Below are positions 55,134 to 64,000 of a DNA stretch of 64,000 nucleotides, one piece after another (positions within the stretch are counted from its first letter, which is position 1; each line of letters begins with the position of its first letter). The notes beneath the pieces are model-generated. The model was not told where the DNA came from. It saw only the letters and a list, made by a program, of their open reading frames with translations, and searched no databases. Source of the stretch: Pseudomonas sp. S31. Its GTDB lineage: Bacteria > Pseudomonadota > Gammaproteobacteria > Pseudomonadales > Pseudomonadaceae. Made by a program: the position numbers and the translations under genes. The stretch lies in contig NZ_JACVVE010000030.1 in assembly GCF_016648105.1 (NCBI RefSeq), forward strand, positions 1 to 64,000, written 5' to 3'.

Positions 55134-55526
55134 CGCCGGCACGCTGGCCTGCTCGGGACGGGACCAGATCCACAGGTTGCCGAGGGTCATGCCGCCAATG
55201 GCCAGGAAGACCGGCCAGCGGTGCTCGAGAAACACCAGCATCAATCCTGCGCACACCAGCATGCTCAGCGTGGCGCTGACCTTTGCCCGGCGCTGGATGA
55301 TCTTGCCGTTGCGCCAGTTGTACAGGATCGGCCCGAATAGACGGTGGCGCTCCAGCCAGGCCGACAAGCGCGGCGAGCTGCGCGTCGCGGCCCAGGCGGC
55401 CAGGAGAATGAACTCGGTGGTCGGCAGGCCGGGGATGACGATGGCGACCAGGCCGATGCCCAGGCTCACGTAAGCCAGGATGCCATACAGCAGGCGCGAC
55501 AGTTTGGAGCGGGCAGGTCGGGTCAT
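55113..55526 (-). CDS. YbaN/DUF454 family membrane protein
   Basis: A 137-residue inner-membrane protein of the DUF454 family (GLVAIVIPGLPTTEFILLAAWAATRSSPRL). Three to four hydrophobic segments are seen. Function unknown; in many bacteria such genes lie near heme or iron genes, as here (the heme oxygenase follows on the same strand). Its 3' end overlaps the end of the convergent antiporter gene by 21 bp. Confidence 0.88.
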   Translation of the reverse strand: MTRPARSKLSRLLYGILAYVSLGIGLVAIVIPGLPTTEFILLAAWAATRSSPRLSAWLERHRLFGPILYNWRNGKIIQRRAKVSATLSMLVCAGLMLVFLEHRWPVFLAIGGMTLGNLWIWSRPEQASVPASEAQQP

Positions 55527-55580
55527 GTTCTCACTGCGAAAAACGGTCCGGCCACCGGAAGGGTGGCCGGGTGGTGCGTG

Positions 55581-56174
55581 TCAGGCCGGTGCGGCGTCCA
55601 CAGCGTAAGCGTGCTTGAGCAGCTCGGTGAAGCGCTCGAAGGCGGCCACTGCGGCACGCTCGGCGGCGGCGTCCTCTTCGGGCGACAGTGCCAGGCCGTC
55701 GAGAATCCGGGTGAACTGCTTCCAGCCCTCGGCACGGCCACCGGCCGGTTCGCCCAGGTGCCGGGCGCCGAAGCTGTCGGACAACTGCAAGGCCACCGCG
55801 CGCTTGATCAGAAACGCAGCGCCCAGTTTGGAGCCTTCGGAGACGAAGATCCAGCCCATGGCTTCACCCAGGCTGGGGTTGCGCAGTGCGCCGGGCACGG
55901 CGGCGGGCACCTCGGTGCCGAGGTCGGCGAGGTCCAGGCGGGCCTGTTCGGCGCGGCAGCGCTGGGCCAGGTCGGGGACGATGGCGATCAGTTGCGGGTC
56001 GTTGTACAGGGACTGCAGCTCGGCCTGGAACAGGTATTGGGCGACGACGAAGCGGGCGAAGCTTTCGCGGCTGTCGAACGGCGCGTGGGATTTGACCAGC
56101 GCATCGAGTTCGGCGTGGGGGGCGTGGGTGACCTGGTTCAGGCGTTGCGAGCGCGGGGCTGGGCGATCGGTCAT
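55581..56174 (-). CDS. hemO: Biliverdin-producing heme oxygenase (HemO/PigA type)
   Basis: A 197-residue all-helical heme oxygenase. The proximal heme ligand should be one of the histidines in NQVTHAPHAELDAL near residue 20, and the distal helix is GWIFVSEGSKLGAAFL. It opens imported heme to release iron, CO and biliverdin. Downstream of the heme-receptor cassette (sigma, anti-sigma, TonB receptor) on the same strand, which fits a role in heme-iron use. Confidence 0.9.
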   Translation of the reverse strand: MTDRPAPRSQRLNQVTHAPHAELDALVKSHAPFDSRESFARFVVAQYLFQAELQSLYNDPQLIAIVPDLAQRCRAEQARLDLADLGTEVPAAVPGALRNPSLGEAMGWIFVSEGSKLGAAFLIKRAVALQLSDSFGARHLGEPAGGRAEGWKQFTRILDGLALSPEEDAAAERAAVAAFERFTELLKHAYAVDAAPA

Positions 56175-56262
56175 GGGGGTGTCCTTGGAAAATGATGGCG
56201 TCTAGTGACAAGACGAAACAGAGGGCTGGGTACAGTAAAAAATCTGGGGTTTTGTGCTGACA

Positions 56263-56353
56263 GGCCTATTCGCGGGTGAACCCGCTCCTACAAGGGTATC
56301 GCTGTGCCTGTAGGAGCGGGTTCATCGGGGCGCCGAACCGCCGCGAATAGGCC
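56263..56353. repeat. REP pair with one arm interrupted
   Basis: Left arm GGCCTATTCGCGGGTGAACC followed by CGCTCCTACA (56263-56292). The right arm starts TGTAGGAGCGGGTTCA at 56309 and finishes CCGCGAATAGGCC at 56353, but about 15 extra bases (TCGGGGCGCCGAACC) sit between. The break is at the same internal place as in the REP at 17311-17425. Confidence 0.8.
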
Positions 56354-56388
56354 GTGACTGACGAAATGCCGATCAGCGGCGCTTCAGA

Positions 56389-58992
56389 TCAGATATCCCA
56401 AACCACGTTGACCGCGAAATTGCGCCCCGGCATGGTCAGGCGGTCGAGGTTGGCAGGCTGGGTCACGCCGGCCTCGCCCTGGCCGTCGTAGCTGCGTACC
56501 GAATCCCACTGCCAGTACTTCTTGTCGGTGAGGTTGTAGAGGCCGGCGTTGACCGTCACGTCGTTGGTGATCTTGTAGAAGCCGGTCAGGTCCAGCACGC
56601 CGTAGCCTGGGGTGCGGAATTTCGAGGACGAGCCATCGGCGTCGAAGTAGGAGGTGTCGTCGACGCGGGTCTTGCGCTTGACCAGGGTCCAGCTCAGCAG
56701 GCCGCCGTAGTTATCCTGGTCGTAGCCCAGGCCGAATACGCCCTTGAGCGGGTTGACCGTGTTCAGCGGCTCGCCGGTATCGTCGTTGCGGCCGTAGGTG
56801 TAGGCGATCGAGCCCTGGGTATACAGGCCCTGCGGTGCACCGAAGTGGTCCAGGTTCAGGCGACCCTTGACCTCGGCACCCTTGATGGTGGCGTGCTTGA
56901 TGTTGGCGGCCTGGAAGGTTTGGCCCAGGGTGGCGCTCTGTACGGCGTCTTCATCGATGAAGTCGCGGTACTTGTTATAGAACACCGCTACATCGAAGTT
57001 ACCCGCATCGAAGTTGCCACGCAGGCCGGTTTCATAGCCTTTGCTCTTCTCAGGCTCCAGCCCGGGGTTGCCTTTGACGGTGTAGCCAACGGTCTCGTTG
57101 GTGAAGCGGCCATACATGGACTTGGCAGTCGGTGTGCGGAAGCCTTCGGCGTACTGGCCATACCAGGTGTAGTTGTCGTTGAACGCGTAGGTGATGCCGA
57201 ACTTCGGCGATACCCGGTGCCACTTCTTCGGCGAGTCGTCCAGCGCCGCTGCACCCGTGCTGCTCGAACCCTGGATACCGCGCAGGTACTGCTCGGTGAA
57301 TTTCGGCTCCAGACGGGTGTAGTCATAGCGTGCACCCGGCAGGAAGGTCCAGTTGTTCCAGCGGATCTGGTCCTGCACGAACAGGCTGTAGGTGTCGATG
57401 GTCGGGGCCGGGAAGTCGCTGACCAGTTGCTGGCGGTCACTGGCGCTGTCGGCACCGACGGCCGAGCAACCCGCGCCTACAGCCAGGCAGGTGCCATTGC
57501 CGCTGCGCGAGCCGGTGACTTTCTCGTGCTTGATGGTGGTGCCGTAGGTCAGCTCGTGGTCGGTCTGGCCGATGCTGAAGGCCTTGTCGAACTGGGCATC
57601 GAGTACCCACTGGCGATCCTTGTAGGTGGTATTGCGGGTGCGATAGACCTGGCGTACGAAGGGCACGTAGATTTCTGCGGTGTCCTGATTGGTCTTGGCC
57701 ACCTGGTAGTTGAGGCTCCACTTCACGTGGTCGGCCACGACCGAGTCCAGGCCGAACTCGTGGTTGATGCCGAAGCGCTCACGGGTGATGGTGTCCTCGG
57801 CCTGGCGCGACTTGTACATGTTGAGGGGAGCGCCCTTGTTGTAGGGGCCGTTGACCGCGCTGAGCACGTTCTGGTCGCGGTCGTCCTTGTAGTTCTCGTA
57901 GGTGAAGCCCAGGCGGGCGTCGTCGGCGTAGTTCCAGCCCAGCTTGGCCAGCACGTTGGTGGTGCGCACGTCCATCGGGTTGGCCTCGGTACGGTCGATG
58001 CCGGCGCCGCCGTGGCTGCCGTAGGACTCGGTCTCGTGGCCGTTGCGCTGGCTCACGTGCAGCAGGCCGTCGAAGTCGCCGTGGCGGCCGGCCACGGTGG
58101 CCGAGGTCAGCCAGCTTTCGTCTGCCGAGCTGTAGCCGGTTTTCAAGCGGGCGCCGACGTCCTGGCCGGGCTTGATGATGTCATCGGGGTCGAGGGTGAA
58201 GTAGCTCACCGCGCCACCGATGGCGTTGCTGCCGTACAGCACCGAGGCCGGGCCGCGGAGAATTTCCACGCGCTTGACGATCTCGGGGTCGACATAGTTG
58301 CGCTGGGTCTGGGCGTATGGGCCGTAGAAGAAGCTGTCGGGAATCGACACGCCGTCGATCTGGGTGAGGATACGCTCGCCGTCGATGCCGCGAATGTTGT
58401 AGCCGTTGAGGCCACTGCGCTGGCCGGTACCGGCCACCGACACGCCGGGTTCATAGCGCACCAGGTCCTGGATATTGTTGACGTTGTCGCGGTCGAGCTG
58501 TTCGCGGGTGTGCACGCTGACGGTGCTCGGCACCTGGCTGACCTCCTGGGCGCTGCGGGTGGCGCTGACGGTCATCTGCTGCAGGGCGATGGCATTGCCT
58601 GCGGCCTGGCGCTCGAGCACCACGTTGCCGCTACCGACGCTGCGGAAGTTCAGGCCAGTGCCGTGCAGCAGGCGCTTGAGCGCGGCCTCGGGCGGCAACG
58701 AGCCCTGCACGCCCGGCGAAGCGATGCCGTCGGCCAGTTCGGCGCTGAAACCGACCTGCCAGCCGGTGACCTGGCTGAACGCGTTGATGGCTGAGACCAG
58801 CGGCTGCTGGGCGATGTTGAAGCGGTAGTCGCCCATCCGTGGGCTGCTCGCCTGGGCCGGCTCGACGGCCAGCGCCGGCAGGCTGTAGGCGCCGCCTGCG
58901 AGCAGGGCGAGGTTCAACAGCGAAAGACTCAGCAGGGACCGTTGGCCGCTGCGGCCAGGAAGGGTGGACGGGCGATTTTGACCTGTGGACAT
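56389..58992 (-). CDS. TonB-dependent heme receptor with STN signalling domain (HasR type)
   Basis: An 867-residue outer-membrane receptor. The signal peptide reaches about residue 43, an STN (secretin/TonB short N-terminal) domain covers about 55-105, then come the plug (RYEPGVSVAGTGQRSGLNGYNIRGIDG) and a 22-strand barrel ending in FAVNVVWDI. It belongs to the hemoglobin/heme receptor group. The STN domain means it also signals across the envelope to the FecR-type protein encoded upstream. With the adjacent heme oxygenase it forms a heme-uptake system; a HasA hemophore gene is not seen in the window. Confidence 0.9.
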   Translation of the reverse strand: MSTGQNRPSTLPGRSGQRSLLSLSLLNLALLAGGAYSLPALAVEPAQASSPRMGDYRFNIAQQPLVSAINAFSQVTGWQVGFSAELADGIASPGVQGSLPPEAALKRLLHGTGLNFRSVGSGNVVLERQAAGNAIALQQMTVSATRSAQEVSQVPSTVSVHTREQLDRDNVNNIQDLVRYEPGVSVAGTGQRSGLNGYNIRGIDGERILTQIDGVSIPDSFFYGPYAQTQRNYVDPEIVKRVEILRGPASVLYGSNAIGGAVSYFTLDPDDIIKPGQDVGARLKTGYSSADESWLTSATVAGRHGDFDGLLHVSQRNGHETESYGSHGGAGIDRTEANPMDVRTTNVLAKLGWNYADDARLGFTYENYKDDRDQNVLSAVNGPYNKGAPLNMYKSRQAEDTITRERFGINHEFGLDSVVADHVKWSLNYQVAKTNQDTAEIYVPFVRQVYRTRNTTYKDRQWVLDAQFDKAFSIGQTDHELTYGTTIKHEKVTGSRSGNGTCLAVGAGCSAVGADSASDRQQLVSDFPAPTIDTYSLFVQDQIRWNNWTFLPGARYDYTRLEPKFTEQYLRGIQGSSSTGAAALDDSPKKWHRVSPKFGITYAFNDNYTWYGQYAEGFRTPTAKSMYGRFTNETVGYTVKGNPGLEPEKSKGYETGLRGNFDAGNFDVAVFYNKYRDFIDEDAVQSATLGQTFQAANIKHATIKGAEVKGRLNLDHFGAPQGLYTQGSIAYTYGRNDDTGEPLNTVNPLKGVFGLGYDQDNYGGLLSWTLVKRKTRVDDTSYFDADGSSSKFRTPGYGVLDLTGFYKITNDVTVNAGLYNLTDKKYWQWDSVRSYDGQGEAGVTQPANLDRLTMPGRNFAVNVVWDI

Positions 58993-59038
58993 CGAAGGCG
59001 CTCCCAGACGCGCGAACTGTTATAGGTGATGAACCGAA

Positions 59039-59053
59039 CTTGTTTGAAACAAG
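59039..59053. promoter_or_regulatory. 15-base palindrome in the receptor promoter region
   Basis: CTTGTTT-G-AAACAAG, perfect seven-base arms, 47 bp upstream of the receptor start codon. The identity of the binding protein is unknown. Confidence 0.5.
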
Positions 59054-59102
59054 AATCAGTTGCATTGGCTATAACGAGACGACTGGGCTATTGCGATCGC
59101 GT

Positions 59103-59132
59103 AAAAATAATTCGGCCCGCATCAGCGGGCCG
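59103..59132 (-). terminator. Terminator after the anti-sigma gene
   Basis: On the minus strand, CGGCCCGC-TGAT-GCGGGCCG is followed by AATTATTTTT, just after the FecR-type gene. It separates the sigma/anti-sigma pair from the receptor gene. Confidence 0.82.
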
Positions 59133-59139
59133 CGATCCA

Positions 59140-60099
59140 TCAGTTGAGAATGACCAGCGCTGGGTATTCGTGCAGTTGCGCCGAGGTGATCTGGGCGAGG
59201 GCGCGCAGGGTCTGCAACGGCTGGTCGAGCCGGTAGTTGCCGGTGACCGCGACGTCATCCAGGTGGCTGTTGCGGTTGATGATCCAGCCGGGGTAGTAGC
59301 GCCGTACCTCGGCCAGCACCTGGCTGAGAGGGCAGTTCTCGAACACCAGGCGACCATCGATCCAGGCCAGGTCCTTGGTCAGGTCGGGGCGTTGGCGTTG
59401 GCCGAAGCCGGCGGGGCCGACGCTGATGCTGTCTCCGGCGCTGAGGCGGATACGCTGGTCGCGAGCCCCCTGCAGGTCGACGTCACCGCGTTGCACTCGC
59501 ACTTGGGCCTCGCCGTCGAGATAGCGCACGGCGAAGTCGGTATCACGCACCTGGGCGCGCAGCGGACCGGCCTGAACCTCGAGCGGAACCTGCCCGCTGG
59601 CTACCTGGAAATACGCTTCGCCTTGCAACAGGCGGGCGACCTGACGACCGTCACGCAGGTCGCTGGCGAAGGCCGAGTTGGTGTTGAGCAACACCTTGGC
59701 GCCGTCGCCCAGTTCCAGGCGCTGGCGTTCTCCTACCACGGTCAGGTGGTCGGCCTGCAGGCGCACGGGCAGGTTGCCGAAGGTGAACAGGCCGACCAGC
59801 AGCAGTGCAGCGGTGGCCAGTGGTTTCCAGTGCGCGCGCAGGCGCCCGCGCAGCGAGCGGCGCTGGTGCTGCTGCAGTTGCACGGCGGCCTCGCGCAGCG
59901 CAGTGCCATTCCACAGGGCTTCGGCCTGCACATAGGCTTCGGCGTTTTCGCTGGCCGCGCCGAGCCAGTGCTCGAAGGCCAGGGTGTCCTCTTCTGTGGC
60001 GCATTGCAGGCGCACGAGCCAGTCCAGCGCCTCGTCCATGGCGCGTGCGCGTGCGTCGGGCCCGCTGGGTGGCGGGTGAGGGACGGGGCTGTCGGTCAC
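59140..60099 (-). CDS. FecR-type anti-sigma factor
   Basis: A 319-residue inner-membrane protein. The cytoplasmic DUF4880/FecR N-terminus (DEALDWLVRLQ...FEHWLGAASENAEAYVQAEALW) binds the sigma factor. One membrane helix (LATAALLLVGLFTFG region) is followed by the periplasmic FecR domain (RLELGDGAKVLLNTNSAFASDL...) and a C-terminal STN-like part. It holds the ECF sigma until heme occupies the receptor. The start is a GTG (VTDSPVPHP) with AGGGA seven bases upstream; longer frames with ATG at 60129 lack a ribosome-binding site. Confidence 0.88.
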   Translation of the reverse strand: MTDSPVPHPPPSGPDARARAMDEALDWLVRLQCATEEDTLAFEHWLGAASENAEAYVQAEALWNGTALREAAVQLQQHQRRSLRGRLRAHWKPLATAALLLVGLFTFGNLPVRLQADHLTVVGERQRLELGDGAKVLLNTNSAFASDLRDGRQVARLLQGEAYFQVASGQVPLEVQAGPLRAQVRDTDFAVRYLDGEAQVRVQRGDVDLQGARDQRIRLSAGDSISVGPAGFGQRQRPDLTKDLAWIDGRLVFENCPLSQVLAEVRRYYPGWIINRNSHLDDVAVTGNYRLDQPLQTLRALAQITSAQLHEYPALVILN

Positions 60100-60190
60100 G
60101 GTGGATCCCTGGAATGGTTTTTCGCGCATGATCAAGGCAAAGGCCGGGCATGGCAAGGGCATTGGGCTCCCTGCCAGGCCGCTGGTCGGT

Positions 60191-60703
60191 TCAGCGCAGG
60201 CGGTCGGCCACGCCCATGCAGATGGCCATGATCAGTTTCAGTTCCTTCTGAACGGTACTCGCCGAGACCTTCAACTGCTCGGCGATTTCCAGGTAGCTGG
60301 CGCCATGCACGCGGCTGAGAATGAAAATACGCTGCTGGCGATCGCTCAGTTGCCCGAGGCTGACGCTCAGTTGCTTGAGCAGGCGTTCGGCGTGAGCGGC
60401 ATCCTCGCTGCTGCTGGCCGGCGCGGCAACGCTGTGCAGCACTTCGTCGGGCACATCGTCGACCAGTGTGCGGGCTTGCACGCGACGGCTGCGCAGGTGA
60501 TCGAGGGCCAGGTTGCGGGCGGTCTGGAACACGAACGGTTCGAGGTGGTCGATGGGCCGCTCGCTCAGTGCCCGTGACACGCGCAGGTAGGTTTCCTGGA
60601 GCAGGTCTTCGGCCGTGCTGGGATTGCCCACCATGCGTTGGAGGGTACGCAGCAGGGAAAGCCGCTGGACGATGAAGACGGAATTGAACCGGGACTGACT
60701 CAC
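60191..60703 (-). CDS. ECF sigma factor for heme uptake (FecI/HasI type)
   Basis: A 170-residue sigma-70 family ECF factor: region 2 around LQRMVGNPSTAEDLLQETYLRV and FVFQTARNLALDHLRSRR, region 4 around LSDRQQRIFILSRVHGASYLEIAEQLKVSASTVQKEL. First gene of the iron-responsive set; a Fur-box palindrome lies just upstream. Expected to drive transcription of the receptor gene and perhaps the heme oxygenase. Confidence 0.93.
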   Translation of the reverse strand: MSQSRFNSVFIVQRLSLLRTLQRMVGNPSTAEDLLQETYLRVSRALSERPIDHLEPFVFQTARNLALDHLRSRRVQARTLVDDVPDEVLHSVAAPASSSEDAAHAERLLKQLSVSLGQLSDRQQRIFILSRVHGASYLEIAEQLKVSASTVQKELKLIMAICMGVADRLR

Positions 60704-60729
60704 GGGGTGACCTGGCCGACGAAAGGTTA

Positions 60730-60746
60730 ATGATAATGCTTATCAT
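60730..60746. promoter_or_regulatory. Fur box of the sigma factor gene
   Basis: ATGATAA-TGC-TTATCAT, perfect seven-base arms resembling the GATAATGATAATCATTATC Fur consensus. It is centred about 35 bp before the sigma-factor start codon. Confidence 0.85.
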
Positions 60747-60811
60747 CTGCCTGCCAGGTCAAGCACCGAATTGTTAGGAAAAGGTAAAGATTGTGCGGTG
60801 CGCGTTCGTGC

Positions 60812-61813
60812 CTACCGTGCGTTGCACAGCGCCAGGCAGTTATCCAGCATGCGGTTGGAGAACCCCCATTCGTTGTCGTACCACGCCAGCACCTTGAGCA
60901 TGTGCCCATTGGCGCGGGTGTGGTTGGCGTCGAAGATCGACGACAGCGGGTTATGGTTGAAATCGCACGACACCAGCGGCAGGGCGTTGTAGCCCAGCAC
61001 CCGGGAGTGGCGGCTGGCTTCGAGGAACAACTGGTTGACCTGCTCGGCGCTGGCCTCGCGCTTGAGGTTGACGGTGAGGTCGACCAGCGACACGTTGATC
61101 ACCGGCACGCGCACGGCCATGCCGGTCAGCTTGCCGGCCAGCTCCGGCAGCACCAGGCCCACGGCCTCGGCGGCGCCGGTCTTGCTCGGGATCATCGACT
61201 GGGTGGCCGAGCGGGCGCGGTACGGGTCGCTGTGGTAGACGTCGGTCAGCACCTGGTCGTTGGTATAGGCATGGATGGTGGTCATCAGGCCCTGCTCGAT
61301 GCCGAACTCGCGGTGCAGCACCTGAGCGATCGGTGCCAGGCAGTTGGTGGTGCAGGAGGCGCTGGAAATGATCTGGTGTGACGGGCGCAGAATGTCGTGG
61401 TTGACGCCGTACACGATGGTGGCGTCGGCACCTTTGGCCGGTGCCGAGACAATCACCTTGCCAGCGCCAGCCGCCAGGTGCGCGGCGGCCTTGGCCCGTT
61501 CGGTGAACAGCCCGGTACACTCGAACACGACGTCGATCGCTTCGGCTTTCCAGGGCAGGTCGGCGGGGTTGCGGATGGCGCTGACCGCAATCCGGTCACC
61601 GTTGACGGTCAGGCTCTCGTGATCGGCCTCGACCGTGGCATCGAAGGTGCCGTGCACGCTGTCGTACTTGAGCAGGTGGGCATTCATGGTGCTGTCGCCG
61701 AGATCGTTGATGGCGACGACCTGCAGGTCCTGGCGGTAGCCTTGGGTATACAGTGCGCGCAGGACGTTGCGCCCGATGCGGCCGAATCCGTTGATGGCGA
61801 TGCGTAGAGTCAT
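60812..61813 (-). CDS. gap: Glyceraldehyde-3-phosphate dehydrogenase
   Basis: A 333-residue GAPDH. NAD-binding opening [19 protein letters not shown]; the catalytic cysteine is in [11 protein letters not shown]. It oxidises GAP in glycolysis and the Entner-Doudoroff cycle. Divergent from edd-glk with HexR-type sites in between, matching gap-1 of P. putida. The start is the ATG reading MTLRIAIN; longer frames enter the promoter. Confidence 0.97.
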   Translation of the reverse strand: MTLRIAINGFGRIGRNVLRALYTQGYRQDLQVVAINDLGDSTMNAHLLKYDSVHGTFDATVEADHESLTVNGDRIAVSAIRNPADLPWKAEAIDVVFECTGLFTERAKAAAHLAAGAGKVIVSAPAKGADATIVYGVNHDILRPSHQIISSASCTTNCLAPIAQVLHREFGIEQGLMTTIHAYTNDQVLTDVYHSDPYRARSATQSMIPSKTGAAEAVGLVLPELAGKLTGMAVRVPVINVSLVDLTVNLKREASAEQVNQLFLEASRHSRVLGYNALPLVSCDFNHNPLSSIFDANHTRANGHMLKVLAWYDNEWGFSNRMLDNCLALCNAR

Positions 61814-62079
61814 GGCAGTACCTCTGGCAGTCCGAGTGAAACCTGTGGCACAAAGGAGCTTCACTGAAACGGTTTTGTTGTTGGAATTACAAGATTATTC
61901 ACTGGCTGATAGAAAACAAGCCTTTTTACTGGCAGAATTTTGTTTAAACATACAACGAGTGGTCGGCAAGGCCACCTCCTCGATGCGTCAGGCCCCTTTG
62001 CAATTGAGCCTAGGCTGCGATCGACCGGAGGGGAAATGCCCGGTACGGCCACCCTTACAGTTAGCCTGGAGTCCAGTAC
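61814..62079. promoter_or_regulatory. Divergent promoter region gap / edd with two HexR-type sites
   Basis: A 266-bp spacer. TTGT-N7-ACAA is at 61878-61892 and TTGT-N8-ACAA at 61940-61955, both fitting the pseudomonad HexR operator TTGT-N7/8-ACAA. The first is nearer gap, the second nearer edd, one for each promoter. HexR releases DNA when it binds 2-keto-3-deoxy-6-phosphogluconate. Confidence 0.82.
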
Positions 62080-63909
62080 ATGCATCCGCGCATCCTTGAG
62101 GTCACCCGACGGCTGGTAGAGCGCAGCCGTGCCACCCGTGAACGCTACCTGCGGTTGATTCGCGGTGCGGCCAGCGACGGGCCCATGCGCGCCAGCCTGC
62201 AATGTGCCAACTTCGCCCACGGCGTGGCCGGCTGCGGTACCGAGGACAAGCACAGCCTGCGGCTGATGAACGCGGCCAACGTGGCCATCGTCTCGGCCTA
62301 CAACGACATGCTCTCGGCGCACCAGCCCTACCAGCACTTCCCCGAACAGATCAAACAGGCCTTGCGCGAGGTCGGTTCGGTGGGGCAGTTCGCCGGCGGT
62401 GTACCGGCCATGTGCGATGGCGTGACCCAGGGCGAGCCGGGCATGGAACTGGCCATCGCCAGCCGTGAGGTGATCGCCATGTCCACTGCCGTGGCGCTGT
62501 CGCACAACATGTTCGATGCCGCGCTGATGCTCGGCATCTGCGACAAGATCGTCCCGGGGCTGATGATGGGCGCGCTGCGCTTCGGGCATCTGCCGACGAT
62601 CTTCGTGCCAGGTGGCCCGATGACCTCGGGTATTTCCAACAAGGAAAAGGCCGACGTGCGCCAGCGCTACGCCGAAGGCAAGGCCAGCCGCGAGCAGTTG
62701 CTCGAGTCGGAGATGAAGTCCTACCACGGCCCAGGGACCTGCACGTTCTACGGCACCGCCAACACCAACCAACTGGTCATGGAAGTGATGGGCCTGCACC
62801 TGCCCGGCGCCTCGTTCGTCAACCCCTACACGCCGCTGCGCGATGCTCTTACTGCCGAGGCCGCGCAGCAGGTCACGCGCCTGACCAAGGCCAGCGGCAG
62901 CGGCTTCATGCCGCTGGGCGAGATCGTCGACGAGAAGACCTTGGTCAACGCCATCGTCGCCCTGCACGCCACTGGCGGTTCGACCAATCACACCCTGCAC
63001 ATTCCTGCTATCGCCCAGGCCGCCGGGATCCAGCTGACCTGGCAGGACATGGCCGACCTTTCCGAAGTGGTGCCAACCCTGTCGCACGTGTACCCCAACG
63101 GCAAGGCCGACATCAACCACTTCCAGGCGGCGGGCGGCATGGCCTTCCTGATCCGCGAGCTGCTCGATGCCGGGCTGCTGCATGAGGACGTCAACACCGT
63201 GGCCGGGCACGGCCTGCGCCGCTACACCCAGGAGCCGTTCCTCGACGATGGTCGCCTGGTATGGCGCGAGGGGCCACGGCAGAGCCTCGACGAAAACATC
63301 CTGCGGCCAGTGGCGCGGCCGTTCTCGCCCGAAGGCGGCTTGCGGGTGATGCAGGGCAACCTCGGCCGAGGCGTGATGAAAGTCTCGGCGGTAGCGCCTG
63401 AACACCAGGTGGTGGAGGCGCCAGCGCGGATCTTCGACGACCAGCAGTCGCTCGCCGACGCCTTCAAGGCCGGTGAGCTGGAGCGCGATTTCGTTGCGGT
63501 GGTGCGTTTCCAGGGGCCACGCTGCAATGGCATGCCCGAACTGCACAAGCTGACGCCTTTCCTCGGCGTGCTGCTGGATCGCGGCTACAAGGTCGCGCTG
63601 GTCACCGACGGGCGTATGTCCGGTGCTTCGGGCAAGATCCCGGCGGCGATCCACGTCTGCCCCGAGGCGTTCGACGGTGGTCCGCTGGCAAAGGTGCGCG
63701 ACGGGGATATCGTGCGGGTCGATGGTGTCGAAGGCACATTGCAGGTGATGGTTGCAGCGGAGGTACTGGCCAGCCGCGACCTGCCAGCCGCCCCGCAGGG
63801 CAACGACGAAGGCTGCGGGCGTGAGCTGTTCGGTTTCATGCGCATGGCATTCAGCCCGGCCGAGCAGGGCGCCAGCGCCTTCACCTCGGCCCTGGAGAAC
63901 CTCAAATGA
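62080..63909 (+). CDS. edd: 6-phosphogluconate dehydratase
   Basis: A 609-residue IlvD/Edd-family dehydratase with the Fe-S cysteines and family segments ([60 protein letters not shown]). It makes 2-keto-3-deoxy-6-phosphogluconate, the key Entner-Doudoroff step. GGAG precedes the ATG. The stop overlaps the glk start (ATGA). Confidence 0.98.
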   Translation: MHPRILEVTRRLVERSRATRERYLRLIRGAASDGPMRASLQCANFAHGVAGCGTEDKHSLRLMNAANVAIVSAYNDMLSAHQPYQHFPEQIKQALREVGSVGQFAGGVPAMCDGVTQGEPGMELAIASREVIAMSTAVALSHNMFDAALMLGICDKIVPGLMMGALRFGHLPTIFVPGGPMTSGISNKEKADVRQRYAEGKASREQLLESEMKSYHGPGTCTFYGTANTNQLVMEVMGLHLPGASFVNPYTPLRDALTAEAAQQVTRLTKASGSGFMPLGEIVDEKTLVNAIVALHATGGSTNHTLHIPAIAQAAGIQLTWQDMADLSEVVPTLSHVYPNGKADINHFQAAGGMAFLIRELLDAGLLHEDVNTVAGHGLRRYTQEPFLDDGRLVWREGPRQSLDENILRPVARPFSPEGGLRVMQGNLGRGVMKVSAVAPEHQVVEAPARIFDDQQSLADAFKAGELERDFVAVVRFQGPRCNGMPELHKLTPFLGVLLDRGYKVALVTDGRMSGASGKIPAAIHVCPEAFDGGPLAKVRDGDIVRVDGVEGTLQVMVAAEVLASRDLPAAPQGNDEGCGRELFGFMRMAFSPAEQGASAFTSALENLK

Positions 63910-64000
63910 AGGACCTGCTGGTTGGCGACATCGGTGGTACCAATGCCCGTTTCGCGCTGTGGCGCGACAACCAGCTGCATGCGGTGAAGGTGTTCGCCAC
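63906..64000 (+). CDS. glk: Glucokinase, 5' part (cut by window end)
   Basis: 31 codons are visible: the opening [18 protein letters not shown] is the ATP-binding start of bacterial glucokinases. It overlaps the edd stop by four bases, as in P. putida edd-glk. The rest lies beyond the window. Confidence 0.92.
   Translation, partial: MKDLLVGDIGGTNARFALWRDNQLHAVKVFA

Noticed and set aside
53654-55279. 541-codon frame overlapping the second antiporter gene
   Set aside because: Frame-shifted shadow of the APA-family gene, which has a good ribosome-binding site and family sequence.

Overview
The window is high-GC chromosomal DNA from a Pseudomonas, most likely of the P. putida group. The evidence is the gene order kdsD-kdsC-lptCAB-rpoN-hpf-ptsN-rapZ-ptsO next to mlaFEDCB-murA-hisGDC, the gcvH-gcvP-sdaA-gcvT operon, arcDABC, the gap/edd-glk Entner-Doudoroff locus, and REP palindromes with the core GTAGGAGCGGG. 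I see no tRNA, rRNA, insertion sequence, prophage or CRISPR array.

Layout. Positions 57-7054 (minus strand) carry Kdo synthesis, the LPS transport parts LptC/A/B, sigma-54 and the nitrogen-PTS genes. Positions 7299-15242 (plus) carry the Mla phospholipid-transport operon, IbaG, MurA and hisG/hisD/hisC. Positions 15350-20031 hold a GntR regulator with an MFS transporter, two small proteins, YejK/NdpA and an HU protein. Positions 20031-29561 hold rlmF, valS, holC, pepA, lptF/lptG and an RDD protein. Positions 29653-36110 hold a cold-shock protein and the glycine-cleavage/serine-deaminase operon.

The accessory part is 36426-45173: catechol 1,2-dioxygenase, a DmpR/XylR-type phenol-sensing activator, a six-gene multicomponent phenol hydroxylase (dmpKLMNOP order) and an outer-membrane channel. 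No meta-cleavage genes follow, so the cluster appears built to turn phenol into catechol and then cis,cis-muconate by ortho cleavage. Its control DNA is readable. An upstream activator palindrome, an IHF site and a -24/-12 sigma-54 promoter lie in order before the hydroxylase. A second -24/-12 promoter plus activator site lies before catA. The cluster sits between the gcv operon, which has its own -24/-12 promoter and IHF site, and the TyrR/GcsR-type activator that probably controls that operon. Next to the cluster is a Na/Pi-cotransporter gene broken by an internal deletion and frameshift.

Positions 46277-64000 hold the TyrR/GcsR regulator, the arginine deiminase operon arcDABC with a second full-length ArcD-like antiporter transcribed divergently, a Fur-box-controlled heme cell-surface-signalling set (ECF sigma, FecR-type anti-sigma, STN-type TonB receptor, heme oxygenase), then gap divergent from edd-glk with two HexR-type sites between them. 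glk is cut by the window end.

Most of the window is ordinary core genome. The features worth a second look are the linked sigma-54 circuits of the phenol/glycine region, the repeated motif array upstream of gcvH, the paired ArcD paralogues, and two REP elements interrupted at the same internal position, one of them by a long G/C homopolymer tract that may be an assembly fault.
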